DNA of 64,000 nt from an uncultured Eubacteriales bacterium (GTDB lineage Bacteria > Bacillota > Clostridia > Christensenellales > Borkfalkiaceae), in contig CAJLKN010000009.1 in the NCBI GenBank assembly GCA_905207235.1, positions 1-64,000 on the forward strand, given 5' to 3'. Positions 32,412-41,435 of the stretch are shown one piece after another (within the stretch, counting starts at the first letter, position 1; each line of letters opens with the position of its first letter). The notes beneath the pieces were generated by a model, which saw nothing but the letters and a program-made list of their open reading frames with translations, was not told the DNA's origin and made no database searches. Both the position numbers and the translations under genes were made by a program.

Positions 32412-35400
32412 ATGTACAAAAAGGTAGATACCTCCTTGAACTTCGTCGAAAGGGAAAAGGAAGTAATCAAATTCTGGAAAGACAATGATATTTTTGAAAA
32501 ATCTATCTCCAAAAACGAAGGACATCAGGAATTTTCCTTCTACGACGGTCCTCCCACAGCCAACGGAAAGCCTCATATCGGTCATATTCTGACGCGCGTT
32601 ATGAAGGATATCATTCCCCGCTATCAGACTATGAAGGGCAAGCACGTTTTAAGAAAGGCGGGCTGGGATACTCACGGTCTGCCCGTCGAGCTCGAAGTGG
32701 AAAAATCGCTCGGCATTGACGGCAAACAGCAGATTGAAAGTTACGGCATAGAGCCTTTTATAAAGCAGTGCAAGCAGTCCGTATGGAAGTATAAGAGCGA
32801 GTGGGAAAAAATGAGCGACCGCGTCGGCTACTGGGCTGACATGGAAAACCCTTATGTAACCTACGACGACAATTATATCGAGTCGGAGTGGTGGGCGCTC
32901 AAAGAAATGCACAAAAAAGGTCTCCTTTATAAGGGACACAAAATTGTGCCCTATTGCCCCCGCTGCGGCACGGCTCTCTCCTCGCACGAGGTTGCGCAGG
33001 GCTACAAGAGCGTCAAGGAAAATTCCGTCGTCGCCCGCTTCAAAGTAAAGGGCGAAGAAAACCGCTATATCCTCGCATGGACGACAACGCCCTGGACGCT
33101 TCCTTCCAACGTCGCGCTCTGCATGAACCCCGACGAAAACTATATCGAACTCGAAAGCGACGGCGTAAGGTACATTATGGCTGAAGCGCTGGCGCACAAC
33201 TTCTTCGAAGATTATAAGGTAATAACAAAAAAGAGCGGCAAGGAATGGGAGGGTCTCGAATACGAACCTCTCTTCGCGCAGACAACCGAGGAAATCAAGC
33301 GCATTTCGCCTGCTTCCGCGCCCGCAAAGGCGCACTATGTGGTGTGCGATAGCTATGTAACCATGTCCGACGGCACTGGCGTCGTTCACATTGCGCCCGC
33401 ATTCGGCGAGGACGACTATAAAGTCGGCAAAAAGTATTCGCTTCCCGTCGTTCAGCTCGTCAACGAGCGCGGTTGCTTCGACAGCCGTTTCCCCGAACTC
33501 GACGGCGTGTTTGCCAAGAAAGCCGACAAAATGATAATCGAAATGCTCGAAAACGCGCACCTTTTGTTCAAGGTTGTGCCCTTCGAACACGATTATCCCC
33601 ATTGCTGGCGCTGCGATACGCCCCTTTTGTACTATGCGCGCTCTTCGTGGTTCATAAGAGTAACGCAGGTAAAGGACGATATAATCGCTTCCAACCGCTC
33701 GGTAAACTGGATGCCCGAAACTATAAAAGAGGGCAGAATGGGCAACTTCCTCGAAAACGTCATAGACTGGGGTCTGTCGCGCGACAGATACTGGGGTACG
33801 CCCCTGCCCGTTTGGGTCTGCCCCGACTGCGGCGAGATAGAGGTAATAGGTTCCAAAGCAGAACTCAAAGAAAAATGCGGCTTGCCCGCGGATAAGGACA
33901 TAGAGTTGCACCGTCCCTATCTGGACGATCTCACATGCACCTGCCCCAAGTGCGGCGGCAAGATGAAGAGGACGCCCGAAGTTATCGACTGCTGGTTCGA
34001 CTCTGGTTCAATGCCGTTTGCGCAGTATCATTATCCTTTCGAAAACAAGGAAGTTTTCCACCGCACGTTCCCCGCAGATTTCATCTCCGAGGCAGTCGAT
34101 CAGACGCGCGGCTGGTTCTATACCCTCCTCGTAATAAATACAATACTTTTCGGCAAAGCTCCCTTCAAAAACTGCATAGTATTGGGGCACGTAAACGATA
34201 AGAACGGCGTAAAGATGTCCAAGCACAAGGGCAACGTTGTTGACCCCTGGTCCGTCCTCGACAAGCAGGGCGCAGATGCCGTCCGCTGGTATTTCTACAC
34301 GTCTTCGGCTCCCTGGCTTCCTTCAAGGTTCTACGAAGACGCCGTCTCCGAGGCGCAGAGGAAGTATATAGGCACCGTCTGGAACACATACGCGTTCTTC
34401 ACGCTGTATGCCGAAATAGATAAATACAACCCCGCGGATTATAAGCTGAGCGAGTGCAAACTGTCGCTCATGGATAAGTGGATACTTTCCAAGCTCAATT
34501 CGCTCATAAAGCTCGTGGATGAGCACCTTTCCGAGTACGAAATAACCGATTCCGCCCGCGCATTGCAGGATTTTGCGGACGTGCTTTCCAACTGGTACGT
34601 GCGCCGCGGCAGAGAGAGGTATTGGGGAAGCGAAATGACGGAGGACAAGGCGGCGGCTTACACCACGCTTTACACCGTTCTGGTAACGCTTGCAAAACTG
34701 ACCGCGCCCTATACTCCTTTCATGGCTGAAATGATGTATTCCAACCTCGTTCCCGCATTTTACAAGGACGCGCCCCAGTCGGTACATCTCTGCTCCTTCC
34801 CTGTCGCTGACGAAAGTTATATCGACGAAGAACTCGAAAGAGGCATGGACGGAGTGCTCGATATAGTCGTGCTCGGCAGAGCGGCGAGAAACGCAGGCAA
34901 CCTCAAAAACCGCCAGCCCCTCGCAAAAATGGTCGTCGTAACCGCGCGCGATTTCTCTCTTTCGGAGGATGAAAAGCGCATAGTGCTGGACGAACTCAAC
35001 GTAAAGAGCTTCTCCGTCGCCGACGACGCTACCAAATATATAAGCTACAAGCTCAAACCCCAGCTCAAGACGCTCGGCCCCAAGTACGGCAAAAAACTGG
35101 GCGCAATATCTGCGTTCCTCGCAAATTGCAACGCCGACGAGGTGGTTGCGGCAGTCAAGGACGGCGGTGTGTACGAGATAGCGGGAGAGGGCGTTATCTT
35201 AAAGCAGGAAGATTTGCAGATATTCACGCAGTCTGCGGCTGGCTATGTGGCGGCGGCAGATAAGGGCATAACCGTTGCCCTCGACACAACCCTCACCGAA
35301 GAGCTGATAGAAGAGGGCATAGAGCGCGAACTCGTCTCCAAGATACAGAACATGAGAAAGGAAGCGGGCTTCGAAGTAACCGACCGCATAGCGGTTTATT

Positions 35401-35555
35401 ATACGGCGGAGGGCAAGGCTGCAAAAGTGCTCAAAAAGGCGGCATTTGCAGGCGACGTTCTCGCCCAGTCTGTAACCGAAGGACATGCCGAAGGCTTCAC
35501 CAAGGAGCAGTCGATAAACGGCGAAAAGGTAACGCTTACCGTCTGCAAACTGTGA
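32412..35555 (+). CDS. ileS: Isoleucyl-tRNA synthetase
   Basis: 1047 residues from ATG 32412, with aaggtga upstream (an in-frame GTG at 32403 lies inside that site). Class I synthetase: PHIGH (54-58) and KMSKH in KNGVKMSKHKGNVVDP; the last position is His rather than the common Ser. Editing domain (TTTPWTLPSNVAL) is present. Zinc ribbons CPRCG and CPDCG/CPKCG are visible. Length and sequence style fit the type 2 (IleS2) class, which in other bacteria is linked to lower mupirocin sensitivity; resistance here is not shown. Controlled by the T-box. Confidence 0.95.
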   Translation: MYKKVDTSLNFVEREKEVIKFWKDNDIFEKSISKNEGHQEFSFYDGPPTANGKPHIGHILTRVMKDIIPRYQTMKGKHVLRKAGWDTHGLPVELEVEKSLGIDGKQQIESYGIEPFIKQCKQSVWKYKSEWEKMSDRVGYWADMENPYVTYDDNYIESEWWALKEMHKKGLLYKGHKIVPYCPRCGTALSSHEVAQGYKSVKENSVVARFKVKGEENRYILAWTTTPWTLPSNVALCMNPDENYIELESDGVRYIMAEALAHNFFEDYKVITKKSGKEWEGLEYEPLFAQTTEEIKRISPASAPAKAHYVVCDSYVTMSDGTGVVHIAPAFGEDDYKVGKKYSLPVVQLVNERGCFDSRFPELDGVFAKKADKMIIEMLENAHLLFKVVPFEHDYPHCWRCDTPLLYYARSSWFIRVTQVKDDIIASNRSVNWMPETIKEGRMGNFLENVIDWGLSRDRYWGTPLPVWVCPDCGEIEVIGSKAELKEKCGLPADKDIELHRPYLDDLTCTCPKCGGKMKRTPEVIDCWFDSGSMPFAQYHYPFENKEVFHRTFPADFISEAVDQTRGWFYTLLVINTILFGKAPFKNCIVLGHVNDKNGVKMSKHKGNVVDPWSVLDKQGADAVRWYFYTSSAPWLPSRFYEDAVSEAQRKYIGTVWNTYAFFTLYAEIDKYNPADYKLSECKLSLMDKWILSKLNSLIKLVDEHLSEYEITDSARALQDFADVLSNWYVRRGRERYWGSEMTEDKAAAYTTLYTVLVTLAKLTAPYTPFMAEMMYSNLVPAFYKDAPQSVHLCSFPVADESYIDEELERGMDGVLDIVVLGRAARNAGNLKNRQPLAKMVVVTARDFSLSEDEKRIVLDELNVKSFSVADDATKYISYKLKPQLKTLGPKYGKKLGAISAFLANCNADEVVAAVKDGGVYEIAGEGVILKQEDLQIFTQSAAGYVAAADKGITVALDTTLTEELIEEGIERELVSKIQNMRKEAGFEVTDRIAVYYTAEGKAAKVLKKAAFAGDVLAQSVTEGHAEGFTKEQSINGEKVTLTVCKL

Positions 35556-35622
35556 TTGCCCCGCATATATGGCTTAATCAATGGGTATAAAGCAGTAAAT
35601 TAACTGCGCGGAATAATAAAAT

Positions 35623-35656
35623 AAAAACGCTCATAGCATATACTATGAGCGTTTTT
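35623..35656 (+). promoter_or_regulatory. Perfect 14-bp inverted repeat over the feoA start codon
   Basis: Arms at 35623-35636 and 35643-35656 with a 6-nt spacer (catata). The right arm contains ATG 35645. As RNA it would be a hairpin with a short T-run (gttttt), so it could end ileS transcription, hide the feoA start, or, as DNA, be an operator for an iron regulator. Confidence 0.75.
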
Positions 35657-35866
35657 GATTTGAAAAAGGGCGAAAGCGGAAAGATAGTAAAGATCAATAT
35701 TCAGGGCGCGGCGGCTCAAAGGCTCAATGCGCTCGGGTTTGTGTGCGGCGCGCGCGTGTGCGCGCTGGCGTTCTGTCTGTTCAATTCGGGCATACTCGCG
35801 GGCGTGGGCTGCACGCGCGTGGCGTTGAGGAAAAAGATTGCCGAAAAAATAGAGGTGGAAGCATGA
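35645..35866 (+). CDS. feoA: Ferrous iron transport protein A
   Basis: 73 residues, SH3-like fold that helps FeoB. The FeoA hallmarks are present: DLKKGESGKIVKI at the start, AAQRLNALGF, GARV, and a final beta segment TRVALRKKIAEKIEV. The ATG lies inside a perfect palindrome and has no Shine-Dalgarno, so translation may depend on how that hairpin folds, or on re-initiation. Stop overlaps the feoB start (ATGA). Confidence 0.88.
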   Translation: MSVFDLKKGESGKIVKINIQGAAAQRLNALGFVCGARVCALAFCLFNSGILAGVGCTRVALRKKIAEKIEVEA

Positions 35867-37506
35867 ATATCGTGCTTGCGGGCAACCCCAACGCGGGCAA
35901 GACAACGCTTTTCAACAGCCTTACGCACAGCAGGCTCAAAACGGGCAACTGGCACGGCGTTACCACGCGTTCTTTCAGCAAAAAGTCGGACGGAATAACT
36001 TTTACCGACAGCCCCGGACTGTATTCATTCGACGCTTACACTATGGAGGAGGGTGCGGCGGCGGACAGTATAGCTTCTGCCGACGCGGTAATAAACGTAG
36101 TTGACAGCCTCACGCTCGAAAACTCCCTTTCGCTCACGCGCAAGCTCATTGCGCGGAACAAAAACGTCGTCGTTTACCTAACAAAGACGCGCGCTTTAAA
36201 GGCGCGCGGGGGTTGGGTCGACGCCGTCGAACTTGAAAAATATCTCGGCGTGCCAGTATATGTCTGCCGCCCTTCGGAGCTAAAAAAACGCGCGCGGCGG
36301 GGCGAGCTCGCGCGACCCGCCGCGCGCGGCAAGTCTCAGTTGGATAAGGCATATCATGCGGGCAATGCGCAGATAAGACCTGTCGAGCGGCTCTTTTACG
36401 GCAAAATAAGCGCGCCCTTAATTTTTTTCGGCGCGATGATACTCACATTCTTTTTCACCTTCTTCCCGGGCATGCCAGGGGCGGTTTTAAAGGACGCGGC
36501 GACCAATCTGATATGCGTGAGATTTGCCGACTTTCTGCGCGCAAGAATGACAAACGAATATTTCGCCTCATTCTTCTGCGACGGAGTGATAGGCGGAGCG
36601 GGCGGAGTGCTTAGTTTTGCGCCCCAGCTTTTAATACTTTATCTCGCGCTCATACTTCTGGACGAAAGCGGCATAATGAGCGCGCTTTGCTTTGTTACGG
36701 ACGGTTTTTTCGAAAAGTTAAAACTTTCGGGCAGGGCGGCGTTTTCACTCATATCCGGTCTGGGCTGTACGGCGGCAGCAATTTCCACCACGCGCGGATA
36801 TTCCGAGCGCTCGTCGCAGGTGAGGACGATAGCCATGCTGCCGTACATTCCCTGCGGGGCAAAACTGCCCGTGTTTATAACCTTTCTTTCGCCGCTGTTT
36901 GCCGACCCGTTCCCCGCTGTTTGCGTCTTGTATTTCTGCGGCATAGCCATATCCGCCGCCGTTTCCGCCATTGTGCGCGGCGGGGAGGAGGGGCTTATAA
37001 CCGAAATTGCGCCCGTTTCGCTCCCGTCGCTCTCACAGGTTGCAAAAAAGTTGTGTTTTTACATAACATCGTTTATAATCAAAGTGGCGTCGACGGTAAC
37101 GGTTTTCTGTATGGTCAGTTGGTTGCTGTCGCATATATCTTTAAGTTTTCGCTTTGTTCCCGTCGAAGAAAGCATTCTTGCGCACCTGTGCAGACTGCTT
37201 CTTCCGCTGTTCAGACCTATGGGCGCCAATGACTGGCGTTTGGCTTATGCCTTTATTTCGGGCTTTGCCGCCAAGGAAAACGTCGCGGCAACCATTTCCG
37301 TAATGATGCCCGAGGGCGCGGCTCTGTCGCTGCCCGCGGCAGCGGCGGCGTGCACCTTTGTGCTTACATGCCCCGCCTGCATTTCGGCTTTTTCCGCCTC
37401 TGTCAGGGAAATAGGCTTCAAAACTACGCTAAGGCTCAATTTATTTCAGCTTGTCTGCGCCTTTCTGGCGGCATATGCCGTATTTTTTGTGTTCAACCTG
37501 TTATGA
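35863..37506 (+). CDS. feoB: Ferrous iron transporter FeoB, short form with altered G domain
   Basis: Inner-membrane Fe2+ channel with an N-terminal G domain. 547 residues from ATG 35863 (ggtgg upstream), against 650-750 for typical FeoB. G1 GNPNAGKT (7-14) and G3 DSPG (49-52) are intact, but the G4 position (normally NxxD) reads LTKTR (106-110) and the G5 SAR is not seen; the helical insertion domain is cut to a short basic stretch. The membrane part has both gate repeats, with Cys in GLGCTAAAISTTR and PYIPCGAKLPVF. GTP selectivity is therefore doubtful; nucleotide use may be relaxed or lost. Confidence 0.88.
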   Translation: MNIVLAGNPNAGKTTLFNSLTHSRLKTGNWHGVTTRSFSKKSDGITFTDSPGLYSFDAYTMEEGAAADSIASADAVINVVDSLTLENSLSLTRKLIARNKNVVVYLTKTRALKARGGWVDAVELEKYLGVPVYVCRPSELKKRARRGELARPAARGKSQLDKAYHAGNAQIRPVERLFYGKISAPLIFFGAMILTFFFTFFPGMPGAVLKDAATNLICVRFADFLRARMTNEYFASFFCDGVIGGAGGVLSFAPQLLILYLALILLDESGIMSALCFVTDGFFEKLKLSGRAAFSLISGLGCTAAAISTTRGYSERSSQVRTIAMLPYIPCGAKLPVFITFLSPLFADPFPAVCVLYFCGIAISAAVSAIVRGGEEGLITEIAPVSLPSLSQVAKKLCFYITSFIIKVASTVTVFCMVSWLLSHISLSFRFVPVEESILAHLCRLLLPLFRPMGANDWRLAYAFISGFAAKENVAATISVMMPEGAALSLPAAAAACTFVLTCPACISAFSASVREIGFKTTLRLNLFQLVCAFLAAYAVFFVFNLL

Positions 37507-38309
37507 AAGAATTTACCGTAAAGGAAGATTGCTCTTTAAAAGACTTCACCGATTTCACCTATCCGCAGGGCAGTTTTTATTATAACGCCCTCATTAAGTC
37601 GGGCGATATCCGCGTAAACGGCGCAAAGGTTACCTCAAACGTCCGCCTGCGCGCGGGCGATAGCGTGCGCTATTACACCACGGCCAAGATGGAGGCGAAG
37701 CCCAGCCACGAGCGCGTTTTCGAGGACGAAAATATTTACGTCGCCGATAAATACAGCGGCGTTTGCACCGAGGCGCTCGCCTGCGAAACGGGATTTATCG
37801 CCGTGCACCGACTGGACAGAAACACGTCGGGGCTCATAGTCTTTGCGAAATCGCCTGAAACTTCCAAACTGCTCGAAAATATATTCAGAAACAGGCAGGC
37901 GCGCAAGGCGTATCTGTGTATTGCAAAGGATAATTTTAAAATCGACCGCGCGGATATGCGCGCTTACTTAAAAAAGGACGAAAAGCGCGGGCTCGTCCGC
38001 GTCAGCGACGAGGAGGGCAGGGGGTACGTTCCTATAAGGACCGAATACGAGGTCGAAAAGCGCCGTGAGGGTCTCGCCCTCGTAAAAGTTATTCTGCATA
38101 CTGGCAAAACCCACCAAATACGCGCCCATATGGCGCATATCGGCTGTCCCTTGCTCGGGGACGAAAAGTACGGCGACGAGGCTCTGAATGCCGTTTACGG
38201 CGTAAAAAGGCAGCTTCTCGTTTCAAAATGGCTTTCCTTTGAGCTGAAAGGTAAAAAGTATGCCTTCGAAAGCTCGTTTACCCCTCAGTTTCCGCAGAAA
38301 ATAAGATAG
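37503..38309 (+). CDS. RluA-family pseudouridine synthase with S4-like domain
   Basis: 268 residues from ATG 37503, overlapping the feoB stop by 4 nt. N-terminal S4-like RNA-binding part (about 1-60: FYYNALIKSGDIRVNGAKV), then the catalytic domain with HRLDRNTSGLIVFAK carrying the active-site Asp, KTHQIRAHMAHIGCP and GDEKYG. Full RluD-like layout, unlike the S4-less enzyme at 14154-14843. Linkage to feoAB looks accidental, though the genes should share a transcript. Target base unknown. Confidence 0.87.
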   Translation: MKEFTVKEDCSLKDFTDFTYPQGSFYYNALIKSGDIRVNGAKVTSNVRLRAGDSVRYYTTAKMEAKPSHERVFEDENIYVADKYSGVCTEALACETGFIAVHRLDRNTSGLIVFAKSPETSKLLENIFRNRQARKAYLCIAKDNFKIDRADMRAYLKKDEKRGLVRVSDEEGRGYVPIRTEYEVEKRREGLALVKVILHTGKTHQIRAHMAHIGCPLLGDEKYGDEALNAVYGVKRQLLVSKWLSFELKGKKYAFESSFTPQFPQKIR

Positions 38310-38357
38310 ATTTTATCGCCCGATTAGGTAATTTCCTTCGCAAAGAATAAAAAATTT

Positions 38358-38394
38358 AAGCCGCCGCCCGACAGTTTGTCGGGCGGCGGCTTTT
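38358..38394. terminator. Bidirectional terminator between rluA-type gene and citrate synthase
   Basis: A perfect 16-bp stem (38358-38373 with 38377-38392) and 3-nt loop, with A-rich DNA before and T-rich DNA after, between convergent genes. Confidence 0.9.
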
Positions 38395-38412
38395 AAAATT
38401 GCATTTTTTAAT

Positions 38413-39786
38413 TTATTTTCTCTGGTCGAGGGGTTTGTAGTCCAGTCTGTCCTGAACGCACTGGTAAGCGGGTCGTATAATTTTGTTGCCGTTTACAAGT
38501 TCCTCTATGCGGTGCGCCGACCAGCCTGCGATCCTCGCGATAGCGAAGAGGGGCGTGTAGAGCGCGGGGGGAATGTTGAGCATGGAGTAAACAAAGCCCG
38601 AATAGAAGTCAACGTTGGGGTTGACGGGTTTATCCGTGTTGCGCTGCTCCTGAATGAGCTTGGAAGCGACAGAAGCCACTGTGTTGTACAGTTCAAATTC
38701 GTCTTCCCTGCCCTTTTCAGCCGCAAGTTTGCCCGCATAAAGCTTCAAAACCTCGGCGCGGGGGTCGGAAATGGTGTAAACCGCATGCCCCATGCCGTAA
38801 ATCAGACCCGTGCGGTCAAATGCCTTTTTGTGCAGAATTTTATTCACGTAGTCGGTTATCGTGCCCTCTTTCCAGTCGCGCACATTTTCCTTGATGTTGT
38901 CGAACATCTGCTTAACCTTGATGTTCGCGCCGCCGTGCTTGGGACCCTTTAACGAACCGAGCGATGCTACGGTGGAGGAATATGTGTCCGTGCCGGACGA
39001 CGTTACGACGTGCGTGGTGAAAGTCGAGTTGTTGCCGCCGCCGTGGTCTGCGTGCAGAGTTAGGCATATATCGAGCACTTTCGCCTCGAGGTCGGTGAAC
39101 GAGCTGTCCTTTCGCATTATGTGCAGGAGGTTCTGCGCCGTAGAATATTCCGCGAGAGGTTTATGAATGATTAATGACGCGTCGCTTACGTCGTAATACT
39201 TGTACGCCCTGAACGAATACGCGGCAATCATGGGGAACTGCGCAATGAGCTGAAGGCTCTGGCGCAGAACGTTGGAAATCATGATGTTGTCGGGGTCGGG
39301 GTCGTAGCTGTAAAGGCTCAGAACGCACCTCGCAAGCATGTTCATGATGTCGCTCGAAGGGTTTTTCATTATAACGTCGCGCACGAAGTTTCTCGGCAGT
39401 ACTCTGAATTCGGCGAGCATATCCGAAAAGGCTTTAAGCTCTTGTTTGCTCGGCAGAGTGCCGAAAAGCAGAAGATAAATAGTCTCTTCGAACCCGAACC
39501 TGTCCTCCTTGACGCAGTGCGCAACGAGGTCCTTTACGTTATAGCCGCGATAGCAGAGTATGCCCGGAATGGGGGTTTTTACGCCGTCAATTACTTCCCA
39601 GCTGGTAACTTCCGAAATTTCGGTAAGACCGCACAACACGCCCTTGCCGTTTTTATCGCGCAGACCGCGCTTTACGTCATATTTTTCGTACAGCGACGGA
39701 TTAATCGAGTGCGCCTGCTCGGATTTGGCCAGTTCGGAAATCTGGTGTGAATATTTTACGATAAGGTTGGCTTCATTGAAATCCAA
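38413..39786 (-). CDS. gltA: Citrate synthase
   Basis: Makes citrate from oxaloacetate and acetyl-CoA. 457 residues, Si-type fold. Catalytic residues are His in LHADHGGGN, His in GMGHAVY and Asp in NVDFYSG. The N-terminal 35 residues are an extension before the core. Start is TTG 39786, preceded by AGAGGAG at the right distance. The promoter is near consensus. No aconitase or isocitrate dehydrogenase gene is adjacent, so the TCA link cannot be judged here; malic enzyme at 1267 is the only other related gene in the window. Confidence 0.93.
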   Translation of the reverse strand: MDFNEANLIVKYSHQISELAKSEQAHSINPSLYEKYDVKRGLRDKNGKGVLCGLTEISEVTSWEVIDGVKTPIPGILCYRGYNVKDLVAHCVKEDRFGFEETIYLLLFGTLPSKQELKAFSDMLAEFRVLPRNFVRDVIMKNPSSDIMNMLARCVLSLYSYDPDPDNIMISNVLRQSLQLIAQFPMIAAYSFRAYKYYDVSDASLIIHKPLAEYSTAQNLLHIMRKDSSFTDLEAKVLDICLTLHADHGGGNNSTFTTHVVTSSGTDTYSSTVASLGSLKGPKHGGANIKVKQMFDNIKENVRDWKEGTITDYVNKILHKKAFDRTGLIYGMGHAVYTISDPRAEVLKLYAGKLAAEKGREDEFELYNTVASVASKLIQEQRNTDKPVNPNVDFYSGFVYSMLNIPPALYTPLFAIARIAGWSAHRIEELVNGNKIIRPAYQCVQDRLDYKPLDQRK

Positions 39787-39835
39787 AACTGAGCTCCTCT
39801 CAAAAAAATTTAATCGTCTATGAAGATATAAAAAA

Positions 39836-39864
39836 ATTATAACACATTAAAAGAATGTTGTCAA
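39836..39864 (-). promoter_or_regulatory. Near-consensus sigma-A promoter of citrate synthase
   Basis: On the - strand, TTGACA (39864-39859), 17 bp, TATAAT (39841-39836). Confidence 0.88.
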
Positions 39865-39989
39865 ACAGAATTGTTATGCAAAAAAGTGCTAATTTCGCGC
39901 TATTTTTGGTATAAATACTCATAATTTAATAATTTATTGCATAAAAATAACTTATTTAACAAAAAGGACTGTACTCGGGGAAAAAGATG

Positions 39990-39998
39990 TGATATAAT
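39990..39998 (+). promoter_or_regulatory. Extended -10 promoter of the partner-switching operon
   Basis: TGATATAAT at 39990-39998. The -35 region (TGTACT, 39970-39975) is weak. A leader of about 50 nt with ggag precedes ATG 40058. Confidence 0.65.
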
Positions 39999-40057
39999 GG
40001 TTTTGCAGGGCGCGAAAAGCGTTTATATATAATTAAGAACAATACGGAGTAAATTTT

Positions 40058-40369
40058 ATGGAAAACAACGTAAAAATACTTTCCGCCGGGGCGGACAAAA
40101 TAGTTGTGGGGCTTGCGGGCGACGTGGACGCTTCCGTGCACGAGCAGTTCGACAGCGTCATACAGGACTGTTACCTCGGCAATAAGGCGGATATAATTTT
40201 AGAATGTGAAGAGCTTGATTTTATCGACAGCACAATTCTCGGCGCGATAGTCAAGCTGTATAAACAGCTCAAAGCCGACGGGCACAGGCTGGTTATCAAA
40301 GACCTTAAACCCAGAATTAAAAAACTTTTTGAAATTTGTGCGCTCGACAACGTACTGGAGTTTGCGTGA
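40058..40369 (+). CDS. STAS-domain anti-sigma factor antagonist (RsbV/SpoIIAA-like)
   Basis: 103 residues, a single STAS domain. DFIDSTILGA holds Ser58, the residue phosphorylated by the kinase-type anti-sigma in SpoIIAA and RsbV. When unphosphorylated it should bind the anti-sigma and free the sigma factor. First of four overlapping genes (TGATG junction with the next). ATG 40058 with ggag upstream. Confidence 0.88.
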   Translation: MENNVKILSAGADKIVVGLAGDVDASVHEQFDSVIQDCYLGNKADIILECEELDFIDSTILGAIVKLYKQLKADGHRLVIKDLKPRIKKLFEICALDNVLEFA

Positions 40370-40719
40370 TGAAAGAATTTAAAATATCGTTCAGCCTTTC
40401 GGACAGCCGTTATCTTACGGCGTTAAGGCTCGCCGTCGGCGGCGTTTGCGCTGCGGCAGATCTGGACATTGATTTAACGGAAGATTTCAAAGTCTGCGTT
40501 ACCGAAAGTTGCTTAATACTTAAAAACTGCGGTTTTTCCAGCGCCGACGTGATTTTGAATACGTCCAACGGCGTAAGCGCAGAAATATGCGGCGAAAACG
40601 CCGAACAGCTTCTCGACGGCGACAACGAATTTTCGCTTGCGCTCGTTTCCGCGCTCGTTTCTTCATGCGAAATCGAGCGTGTGGGCAATACTATAAAGAA
40701 AGTAAAGTTAAAGGTATGA
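40369..40719 (+). CDS. Degenerate anti-sigma factor (RsbW-like, probable pseudo-ATPase)
   Basis: 116 residues. The first half follows RsbW/SpoIIAB: FSLSDSRYLTALRLAVGG, then DFKVCVTESCLILKNCG at the N-box, where the catalytic Glu is kept (TES) but the Asn that binds Mg is Leu. The later G1 and G2 glycine boxes are absent; the chain ends in LVSSCEIERVGNTIKKVKLKV. So it keeps an anti-sigma-like fold but probably cannot bind ATP or phosphorylate the STAS protein. It sits where the true anti-sigma normally lies, between the antagonist and the sigma gene. Starts are coupled (overlap 1 nt before, 4 nt after). Confidence 0.65.
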   Translation: MKEFKISFSLSDSRYLTALRLAVGGVCAAADLDIDLTEDFKVCVTESCLILKNCGFSSADVILNTSNGVSAEICGENAEQLLDGDNEFSLALVSALVSSCEIERVGNTIKKVKLKV

Positions 40720-41435
40720 CCAACGAAAAAGCCGCAGAGCTCTTCCGCGAATACCGCCGCACGGGCGATATAAAAATAAGGAACGAGCTCGTAGAAAACT
40801 ATATGTATGTAGCCGAAATACTCGCAAAAAAATTTGCGGGCAGGGGCGTGGAGTACGACGACCTTTTGCAGGTCGCGTCCGAAGCGCTCATTTCGGGCGT
40901 GGAAAAATTTGACCCCGACCTCGGCAACCAGTTCACGACATACATAACGCCCACCATAACGGGCATAATACGCAACTATTTCCGCGACTATTCGCGCTCC
41001 GTGCGCCTTCCAAGGCGCGTTTATGCGCTGTCCGCAAAGGTTAAAGCGGCGGTCAACGACTATTATAAGGAACACGGCGTAAAGCCCACCGTAAAGCAGA
41101 TTGCGCAGATAGTCGGAGAGGACGAAGAAAGCGTAATCGAGGCGATGGAAAGCAAAGCGCCCGTGTCGCTCGACGCGCCCGTAAAAGAGGGCGACGCCAT
41201 GCTGTACGAAGTTATAGCCGACGACAATTCGTCCTTTGAAAAGTTCGAGGACGCCGACGCGCTTCGCACGGAGATTGCAAAGCTCGACCCCACCGAACAG
41301 AAGGTGGTAAAACTCCGCTTCATACAGGGCAAATCTCAGGCTGAGGCGGGTAAAATTCTCGGCGTCAGCCAGATGTTCGTTTCGCGCGCCGAGCGCAAAA
41401 TCATATCCAAATTAAAGGAAGCGCTCTTAAAATGA
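40716..41435 (+). CDS. RNA polymerase sigma factor, SigB/SigF family
   Basis: 239 residues from ATG 40716 (overlaps previous stop). Region 2: LVENYMYVAEILAKKFAGRG and EYDDLLQVASEALISGVEKF, with the DNA-melting stretch GNQFTTYITPTITGIIRNYF. Region 3: PRRVYALSAKVKAAV. Region 4 HTH: QGKSQAEAGKILGVSQMFVS. Group 3 factor controlled by partner switching. It could be SigB-like (stress) or SigF-like (forespore); the order antagonist, anti-sigma, sigma fits both. The extra anti-sigma gene after it is unusual. Confidence 0.9.
   Translation: MTNEKAAELFREYRRTGDIKIRNELVENYMYVAEILAKKFAGRGVEYDDLLQVASEALISGVEKFDPDLGNQFTTYITPTITGIIRNYFRDYSRSVRLPRRVYALSAKVKAAVNDYYKEHGVKPTVKQIAQIVGEDEESVIEAMESKAPVSLDAPVKEGDAMLYEVIADDNSSFEKFEDADALRTEIAKLDPTEQKVVKLRFIQGKSQAEAGKILGVSQMFVSRAERKIISKLKEALLK

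Noticed and set aside
32649..33911. 420-codon - strand frame inside ileS
   Set aside because: Antisense shadow of a conserved gene; its composition is not protein-like.
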